Both the position numbers and the translations under genes were made by a program. From assembly GCA_033807695.1 (NCBI GenBank), contig CM066303.1, positions 3,658,001 through 3,722,000 on the forward strand: DNA of 64,000 bases, in the 5' to 3' direction. The notes beneath the pieces are model-generated. The model did not search any database, was not told the DNA's origin, and saw nothing but the letters and a program-made list of their open reading frames with translations. This DNA comes from Daedaleopsis sinensis. Lineage: Eukaryota > Basidiomycota > Agaricomycetes > Polyporales > Polyporaceae. Shown piece after piece: positions 58,701 through 64,000 of this stretch (within the stretch, counting starts at the first letter, position 1; each line of letters begins with the position of its first letter).

Positions 58701-59690
58701 CATCTTGGTGAGCTCCTTGGACCACCATCGTTTCGCGTAGGGCGTGTCCGGGGAGAGAGGTACTTGTTCCTCGATCGTGGCCTGCAAGTCGTCCATGAGC
58801 GCTGTGAGGGTGTCGTCGAAGTGCTGCTGTGTTGCAATTACACCCGGGAGGGCCCGGGCATTCAGCCGTGCAGCGAGCGACGTGTCGAAGTCGCTCCAGT
58901 CCACCTTGCGGAAGTCACGCCTGATTCGCGGCCGTGCCTCCTCAGTTGGCAGTTCGAGGACTGTGAGGATGGGGAAGTGATCTGTTAGTATCGGTCGCAG
59001 CTCCTCTGCTACCCTGCACGAGCGTAAGCATTCTAATAGCGGTTCGGAGCAGAAGACGTTATCGGGGCAGGTGCGGGACTTAGCGTTCATGGACTCGAGC
59101 GTAGCAACCGATGCGGGGAGGGCCATCTCCATCCCGAGGTCTGCTACTCGGTTGATGAGCAGCTCGGCACGAACGAGGTTGTTCCTGGAAAAGAGCTGGT
59201 GATTAGTCGGGTCGTCCCAGTTGGGATGGTGTCGGTTGAAATCGCCCAGCCACACGAAGAGGTGCTCGCCGTCCCCGGTCGCCACGAGCTTACGCGCTGC
59301 GCGTGCTGCGGCGTGGATGGCCGTGTCGTGTGCGCCGTCCACGTAGAGGTTGAAGATGTGGACCGTCGTGCCTGCCGTCTTGATGGAGACAGCTGTGATG
59401 TCTGGGTGAGGGACGTCCACCGGGGCCCAGGTGTTAGTCGAGATGCGGGTGTTGATGAGGAGGACAGCGCGAGATCGTCCGGCGGTGTCTCTGTCGCGAA
59501 CGGCTGGGTATACGGTCCTCCAGTGCGGGGTGCTGCGAGTGAGTCGAAGATGGTCGAGATAAGGCTCTTGGATGGCGAGGACGTCGTAGTCGGATGGGAG
59601 GGCACTGTGTAGCAGCTCGAGTTGACCGTCCAGCGATTTGTTGATGTTTTGTTGCCATATGCGAAGAAGTGGGGTGCCTGGTGCTTTCAA
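55761..59690 (-). CDS. LINE ORF2: endonuclease, reverse transcriptase, RNase H
   Basis: One uninterrupted frame of 1,309 residues. Residues 10-245 form an APE-type endonuclease (QQNINKS at 14, IQEPYLD at 40, GDFNRHHPNW at 149, TDHFPI at 236). Residues about 515-790 are the reverse transcriptase (WRPIALLNCASKILSR, FLDIKSAFP, GIDQGCPLSVILY). The catalytic box reads GSMDDVAL where an aromatic residue normally precedes xDD. An RNase H domain lies at about 993-1135 (YTDGSD, YEAEI, LDNTAA, NEAADEA), which is typical of Tad1-type elements. A CPTC...H...C knuckle follows near 1,240. The enzyme copies its own RNA into nicked target DNA. The first start-like codon is TTG, overlapping the ORF1 stop as TTGA, so translation may depend on reinitiation. 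The intact frame indicates a recent insertion. Confidence 0.92.
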   Translation of the reverse strand: MKAPGTPLLRIWQQNINKSLDGQLELLHSALPSDYDVLAIQEPYLDHLRLTRSTPHWRTVYPAVRDRDTAGRSRAVLLINTRISTNTWAPVDVPHPDITAVSIKTAGTTVHIFNLYVDGAHDTAIHAAARAARKLVATGDGEHLFVWLGDFNRHHPNWDDPTNHQLFSRNNLVRAELLINRVADLGMEMALPASVATLESMNAKSRTCPDNVFCSEPLLECLRSCRVAEELRPILTDHFPILTVLELPTEEARPRIRRDFRKVDWSDFDTSLAARLNARALPGVIATQQHFDDTLTALMDDLQATIEEQVPLSPDTPYAKRWWSKELTKMRKEKERLGRVTHEHRAARAHPAHAEYRRFRNRYTDAIRTAKKDHWNEWIDPVDAKTIWDANRFLKTGSTDGGRSRIPPLKVAEPDGRHKVVTSNPDKGEEFYSAFFLPPSDVQVPGGPYPAPKFSFRPITDGQVQQAIKSLRSFKAAGPDAVPNEVYKHCSATLTPLLGRLFRATFDLHYYPDRWKISDTVVLKKPGKADYTVAKAWRPIALLNCASKILSRCVADVLVYEAERHSLLANYQFGGRTGRTTTDSIHLVTKTIKDAWRQRKAATVVFLDIKSAFPAAVPERLFHNLRMRGVPAEYVDWLRAKLDGRKTRLKFDDFESTLFEIMSGIDQGCPLSVILYAFYNSDLIDSARLKGGELAVGSMDDVALVATGNTFADCHVTIRDFLERHGGGLDWSISHNSAYSLDKFGLVNCKALIKDTGPDLRLTDGTVISAVAYHRFLGVLIDQNLKFREHTALAHSKGAKWVALLRRLARMRNGLTLGIVRRLYLAVVIPSMLYASDTFLVPVRRLQGQKRRHGSVGNIRQLARVQRQALLVMTGALRSSATDALEAHTNLLPFDLLVDRLAHRSAVRLCALPRSHPLATHVQKAARKLVRRHRSSLHELMDAYRPFLDHKHTERIAPSRMHPRWTPGHRTHVIKDRAKAVEDDERWARRGAYRVYTDGSDIGGGVGAAAMLYVPGRRRPKVLKYHLGPSKRHTVYEAEIVATILALVLLLAERTQGPIRRASIALDNTAAIQVSKLRTAAPGRYLTDIFHSYVKKLRAANPGLRLTLRWVPGHEDVPGNEAADEAAKEAAGGQSSPPGRLPRELRKPLPLSVSRARQNYQQELERIARERWRTSKRGIRMGRIDGKMPSKKYIERAATLPRRHANLLLQLRTGHIPLYSYLERIGKSLSSTCPTCGEAPETVAHFLLQCPTYAFHRTVHYAPLGFSGRTLKVLLNSDDGLRPLFGYINATDRFRRTFGALPALRDDET

Positions 59691-60440
59691 TACGTTGTGG
59701 GAGGAGGGTCTCGTGGTGGCGCGCCAAAGAATCCGTCAAGATTGGCCTGTTGGGGGCCCTGAGTCGCTGGCGCGGAGGGGAAGCGGTGCGCGATGTGATC
59801 CCAGAGCAACGGAGGTGGAGGTGCGCGTTCCAGGAGCTCGTCGTCGGTGACCCAGGTGCCGGGGTCGCTCGTGACGAAGTATCTGAAACCATTGTCAGCT
59901 CGACGTGAGGCGAAATCACGCACCTTCCTGTGGTGTGTGGGGCATGAGCGATCCCATGCCGCGTGTCCGTCCTCCTCGCAGTTCGCGCAGCGGAAGTAGG
60001 CGGGGTCTTTGATCGCGCACTGGTGGGTGGGGTGGTGTCCCGCGCAAGCTGCGCAGACTGGGTGTTGACACGGGCATTCCCTCGCTAGATGGCCGTCGTA
60101 GGCTTGGCAGTTTAGACATCGCGCCGGCTCCTTGATGTCGCGCCGCACGATCACCCTGCGCCCGGCAATCGTGAGCCCCTTGAGAGCCCAATTGGCCTGG
60201 TCGACGCTATGGAAGGTCAGTCGTACGTGCGCGGAGCGCTGTCCTGGGTAGCGCTTTTCAATCTTCTTGATCCACTCGGCGCAGGCGATTGCACCTTCCT
60301 GGAGCTCGTGAGCGTGCTCGATCTCGCGCCACGCGCTCGCGTCGTATGGGTTGAATCCGATGGGGACGCACTCCGCGACCAGTATGTAGGTGCGTTCGAC
60401 TATCTTGGCACTGGAGCCCATCTTCCTGGTGAAGGCCGTG
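59687..60440 (-). CDS. LINE ORF1 C-terminal part, zinc-knuckle protein (5' truncated)
   Basis: An open frame from the 5' junction (about 60,440) to TGA at 59,687; the first ATG is at 60,421 (MGSSAKIVERTYILVAE). About 245 residues remain. The first half is an RRM-like or Gag-like region (SAHVRLTFHSVDQANWALKG). Three Cys/His knuckles follow: CLNCQAYDGHLAREC, CAACAGHHPTHQC and CANCEEDGH....SC. Together they would bind the element's RNA in the nucleoprotein particle. The N-terminus of a full ORF1 is missing because the element is truncated. Confidence 0.85.
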
Positions 60441-61500
60441 TTGAAGTCATAGCATGGTTCACTGCTGGGTGAGTCGCCTGATGTATACTCTTATACTTGC
60501 CCCAAAAGCTCAGAGTCGCAGACCGCCTCCTGGTGCGGTGTGTTGACGTTACTCCGAAGCCTGAAGCCTGTCGAAAGCGCGGGCGACGTGAAGGCTACTG
60601 CGACCTCATCTTGCCGGAGCTGTTCTTCATCAGCTGTGCGGTTTACACAACCCACGGGACTCGCTCTCTCTCTCGCTCTGCTGTACGTGCGCCTACCTTC
60701 TACACCCATCTCGATATCCACCCTCGAGTCTCCCCCATCGTCTGGTCGTCCGCGCCATGGACAGCTCTAGAAAGACCGGCACATCAGTGGTGACACATTC
60801 CTAGGTAAGCCCTTCGTCCCCAAATCTCCTTCCACGTACTCGAGACGTACCCTGTACTCTGTGCTCAATATATGCGTCCGCTTGGTCCATATATCGCCTC
60901 TACACCTCTTGTAGCGCACTCGCACTGGCCAGAGTTCCCTCACTACTCGGTTCCCTTTCAGTGCAGCTTGTATATTCGTCGCCTTGGCACGGACCTGCAT
61001 TCTGTTACTGAACGTCTCCAATCACGACTCGATCTCCCCCCGGTGTTTGCGAAGCTTAACACGGAAGTCCGTGCTCCATCAGTTCACCATCCGCTCACAA
61101 AAGATTCGACCGTCTAGCGCTGTTTTTCACAACACGCGCTATCACTTTCATCCATACTCTGGATCACGACCACCATACGCAATCGCCACCGCAAATACAC
61201 TTCATATCCCCCTCTGGCGAAAGCACACTGCAGGTAGGTCTGTTTCCTTGCCTGTCCCATTCGGCTCAGTGCGGAAGTGCTGTTACCGAACATTGTCGCA
61301 GACGCGGCGTGGCGCACTCTGCGCGTATATTCTGGTCCGGATCTTCCGCTAGTGCGAGCCCTTCGGACATGCTCGCGACACACACCCCGCACATGCTCGC
61401 GACGCGTACGACACGGATCCCCACGGAAATGGCAGCTTCTGCCTTCTAGCTCGTCAGCATCCGTGTCTCCCCGCCGGTTGTCCTTCAACTTGTCCTCCGG
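60441..61500 (+). repeat. Block B, copy 3, right fragment
   Basis: It resumes block B after the LINE, matching 34,170-34,800: GGTGAGTCGCC, CCCCAAAAGCTCAG, CTCCGAAGCCTGAAGCC, a CTCTCTCTCGCTCTGC leader, a GTAAGCCCTTCGTCC donor-like site (60,805) and CTCAATATATGCGTCC (60,861). The match is weaker than between copies 1 and 2 and fades after about 61,200. No gene is supported. Confidence 0.55.
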
Positions 61501-61735
61501 AACGAAGATGTCAACTCGCGCTACGCGTAGTCGCAGGAATGGACGACGCGGTCCTGCGCGGAAGTGCCGGGTGTCGGTCACTGGCAGTTGACCATTCTCG
61601 CATCTCCTGGATCTCCCGCGGGGTGGACGCAAACCTTCACGTCGTCCGCTGTAGAGGTGGCACCACCGCCTTCACCCTCACCCTCTCCCTCTCCCTCACC
61701 CTCTTGTGCGTATCGAGCATGACACCGGGTACTGA
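61501..61735. repeat. CCCTCT/CCCTCA pyrimidine repeat region
   Basis: Positions 61,672-61,703 consist of CACCCTCACCCTCTCCCTCTCCCTCACCC-type units, an imperfect hexamer microsatellite. It lies just before the MFS relic, with no other feature seen. Confidence 0.6.
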
Positions 61736-62194
61736 ATGGGGAACGGCGCGGCGCTGTTCGTGTGCCACGTGTGGCAGGCCAAGTACACACCGCGTCGCGC
61801 TCTCCCCACTCTACTTCTGCATGCTGCTCGTATCATCATACATGTGGGACAGACCGACAGCAGCCATGTCCCATTGAGGGTGATCAGGATCTGCTCGTCG
61901 GTCTGTCCGGCAGCCCGGCTGCTCCTGCTCCTCATCTGCTGGCTCCTCAAGCGCGAGAACAGCCGGGGCGACGCAGAGCCCTTGGACGACAAGTATGACG
62001 ACGTGTACATCGAGGTCATCCTCCCCGGTGGGATGCGGACCGAGCGCAAGGTCGATAAGGTGCACTTCTGTCTCTTTGTCTCCGGAGTGTTCTCCTGTAG
62101 CGGACATGCAGGCTGATGTACCTCGGCCCGGGGATACCAGGAATGTTTAGACTTGACGGATATACAGAACCGCGACTTCCGCTATGTGCTGTAA
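61736..62194 (+). pseudogene. 3' relic of an allantoate-permease-type MFS transporter
   Basis: Only the end of the protein remains. GNGAALFVCHVWQAKYTPR (61,739-61,795) matches the loop after TM11. A Leu-rich span (LLLLLICWLLKREN) is followed by the family's conserved tail DAEPLDDKYDDVYIEV (61,970-62,020) and KVDK at 62,048-62,059. Across a GT..AG intron (62,060-62,140) the frame continues ECLDLTDIQNRDFRYVL and a TAA at 62,192-62,194. This C-terminus is characteristic of TNA1/DAL5-like anion:cation symporters of fungi. Nothing upstream encodes the other membrane spans, and the piece 61,796-61,890 does not read through cleanly. It is a truncated, non-functional remnant. Confidence 0.8.
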
Positions 62195-62792
62195 CGCGAC
62201 ATGTGCTATGGTCGTGGAATGCGCGACTATCCATTGCTGCGCATCCAACGCTCGACCTGACTGCTGCGGCATGCTTCATCATGTTCGTATTCGCCTCTCC
62301 CTCCTCACACTTGACTCCATGCTCCTGGTCATTCACTTGCACATCAAGAACTAGCCTACCACAAGGAACACATCAGCAGATGTGCGAAAAGCTTAGAAGC
62401 TTACCGCACTTATTGAGATTTGGCTGCTTCTGCCATGATCAGCCCACTGAATTGCTGCATGTCGTCAGATTGGGTCGAAACTTGGTACAAACATGGCCAA
62501 GCATGTTGCGGTTCTGTGTGCAAAGTTTCGCGATGAGCGGTCAAGATGGCGCGGAGTCACAGATGGTTCATTGTTGGGGAGAGAAAAGCAGTATTTAAGC
62601 TGCGATAAGTGCGCTTACTGATTAACACCTTATCTACGCTTATTTGGCTGAAATAAGCACCACTAAGCGCAATAAGCTTTTCGCGGGTCTGCTGATGCAC
62701 AAGCTCCTTGAACTTGATATAGTTCTCCCCCTACACAGACATACATTAGTTACGCAGATCGTCACCTTGACATATCATACCGCACTCTGACC
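62195..62792. other. Intergenic stretch, nothing recognised
   Basis: The sequence is A/T-richer with repeated AAGCTT and AATAAGC motifs around 62,390-62,680. It probably includes the 3' UTR of the minus-strand gene at its right end. No gene is supported. Confidence 0.4.
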
Positions 62793-64000
62793 TTACCAAG
62801 TCATCCAGTCTATGCCGATGGGCTTGACTCCGCCATTTGATCCGCCACCACTATCCTCGGTCTGAGCATCGTCCAGAACGCGAGGCCACTCGTCCCAGAA
62901 TGTCGAGGCAGAACGGAACTTCCTCGAGACATATTTTGCGACGTGCTCGCTGAGATCGATGCTGTGCGCCGGATCGGCAGCATACAGCACGAACCGGCGA
63001 ACTGGCTTGTTGCGCGCAGTGCGCGCCGCTAGCATCTCCGCAATGACCTGCACCACCAAATTGTCGTCGGATGTGTCCACGTAGATGTCCAGGTCCTCCA
63101 GGCTCGGACAGGGGATATCTGCGGTGGGGTCGGAAGGATTGAGCGGTGCTAGGGCGACGCGGAAGGCAGCGGAGAACTCGTCGCTGATCGGCCACTTGAA
63201 GGAGAGCGCGAGCCTGCGGACGTTGACGATGGCGGACAGGATCTGCGCGGTGCGCTGGGAGCTCGACTCTTCGCTGCCGTCGATGTTGATACGGACCTCC
63301 TCGGACTTCTCTAAGAAGGCCGGCACGCTGAGGACATCCCAGAGACGGTCGACATCGCGCTCGGTTTTCCCGAACACAACGCAGGCGCCACCATACACAT
63401 CGCGCCCATTGTGGTCGGAAGTGATCGTCGGGAGCTCTAGTCGGGCTTCCTGTCGGTACCCGCTCTGGAAGTGGATGGTCATCCGTTTACGCGACACGCC
63501 ACCCGGAAGCGATTGGAAAAAGGAGGAGATGTCGTTGGACGATGTTAAGGAGAACGGGATGTGGTTAACATAGACTCGGCAGTCAGCGGGGATGTGAATG
63601 TTAGAGAGCAGAGCTGTGAAAGAAGGAACATGCATGGTCGGAGAGTTGTAGGAAAGGTATTCCAAATGGTTTAGGGCCACCCGTGGTAGCCTTGACTGTG
63701 TACCACCACGCGTCCTCACCCGGCAAATGTGTAGGAACTCAAGCTTTGGTGCTGCGGCGAAAAGCTTGAGGAGATCAAGAACATCCCAACCACCCGTCTG
63801 CGAGTCTACATCAAAGGGTATATGATGAGACGATAGAACAAGGCGCGTCAGAGAGTGGAATTCCTGAACAGGCAAAATCGATCGACTTTGCACGAGTAGG
63901 GAACGGAGGTGAGAGGCGGTGGTGGCTGTCAAGAGGGGGGAATGTAGATCTTGGCCCATGTTGGGTGGTAGCTCTATGGAGCAATGCTTCAAAGAAGCGA
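62793..64000 (-). CDS. LRR/F-box-type protein, C-terminal part (runs off the window)
   Basis: The frame is open from the right edge to TAG at 62,793 (about 402 residues visible; the true start is outside). It has regularly spaced leucine-rich text: FHSLTRLVLSSHHIPFD, LLKLFAAAPKLEFLHICRV, LNHLEYLSYNS, then ALLSNIHIPADCRVYVNHIPF. This is the pattern of the C-terminal halves of basidiomycete F-box proteins that follow an N-terminal F-box not visible here. The later part holds further repeats, such as IVNVRRLALSFKW and CPSLEDLDIYVDTSDDN. A likely role is substrate recognition in an SCF ubiquitin ligase, inferred from the family pattern only. No frameshift or stop is present. Confidence 0.65.
   Translation of the reverse strand, partial: ASLKHCSIELPPNMGQDLHSPLLTATTASHLRSLLVQSRSILPVQEFHSLTRLVLSSHHIPFDVDSQTGGWDVLDLLKLFAAAPKLEFLHICRVRTRGGTQSRLPRVALNHLEYLSYNSPTMHVPSFTALLSNIHIPADCRVYVNHIPFSLTSSNDISSFFQSLPGGVSRKRMTIHFQSGYRQEARLELPTITSDHNGRDVYGGACVVFGKTERDVDRLWDVLSVPAFLEKSEEVRINIDGSEESSSQRTAQILSAIVNVRRLALSFKWPISDEFSAAFRVALAPLNPSDPTADIPCPSLEDLDIYVDTSDDNLVVQVIAEMLAARTARNKPVRRFVLYAADPAHSIDLSEHVAKYVSRKFRSASTFWDEWPRVLDDAQTEDSGGGSNGGVKPIGIDWMTW

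Larger units (their letters stand above)
55128..60440 (-). mobile_element. Tad1-like LINE (non-LTR retrotransposon), 5'-truncated
   Basis: The element runs right to left: the end of ORF1, then ORF2, then a 3' UTR of about 630 bases, ending in GGAATACAAACAAACAAACAA (55,148-55,128). Both flanks belong to block B: left GGATGCCTGGTGGATGCA, right GTCATAGCATGG...GGTGAGTCGCC. Together they restore the continuous sequence seen at 34,130-34,200. Only a short TTG is shared at both junctions, so the target duplication is short or eroded. The 5' junction inside ORF1 is consistent with incomplete reverse transcription. Confidence 0.85.

Noticed and set aside
58224..58988. 254-codon open frame on the + strand
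   Set aside because: It is antisense shadow of LINE ORF2, without a motif of its own.

Overview
The window looks like a repeat-rich accessory region of an Agaricomycete, probably of the polypore type. I infer this from genes broken by 50-65 nt GT..AG introns, from a family recognisable as DUF6535 (a basidiomycete-restricted membrane protein family), from a Tad1-like LINE with a short A/C-rich tail, and from fungal secretion and F-box/LRR-type proteins. There is no rRNA, tRNA or CRISPR signal.

The backbone is an array of six DUF6535 loci, all on the + strand: four with complete, phase-consistent exon chains (1,395-3,818; 14,534-16,901; 29,691-32,178; 40,629-43,172) and two truncated pseudogenes that share the same lesions (23,070-23,826; 37,991-38,692). 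I rebuilt the splicing by hand; each of the four exon sets sums to a multiple of three. Around them lie copied flanks: upstream block U, downstream block S (3.86-5.69, 32.2-33.2, 43.2-44.3 kb), block B (33.6-36.1, 44.3-46.3, and 54.9-61.3 kb split by a LINE), block D (13.1-13.9, 28.4-29.2 kb), and a composite repeat A (5.7-11.4, 18.5-20.9, 48.5-52.4 kb). The region therefore grew by repeated segmental duplication.

Mobile DNA sits inside these repeats. Repeat A copies 1 and 3 are interrupted near the same position by two different elements with related termini (CATCAG[C/G]AAAA); copy 2 is the empty site. A MITE-like element with inverted repeats of about 108 bp lies beside the first. An inverted-repeat-flanked segment lies at 24,992-26,397. 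A 5'-truncated non-LTR retrotransposon (55,128-60,440, minus strand) is nested in block B copy 3.

Other genes: a frameshifted MFS sugar-transporter pseudogene (about 11,890-13,100), a small six-cysteine secreted protein with a Kex2 site and a clear TATA box (46,956-47,546, minus), a six-exon kinase-like gene with one in-frame stop (52,495-54,803), a 3' relic of an allantoate-permease-type MFS transporter (about 61,736-62,194), and an LRR/F-box-type protein running off the right edge (62,793-64,000, minus). Nothing here forms a metabolic pathway. The most unusual content is the DUF6535 array with its birth-and-death history and the nested insertions that date the repeats relative to one another.
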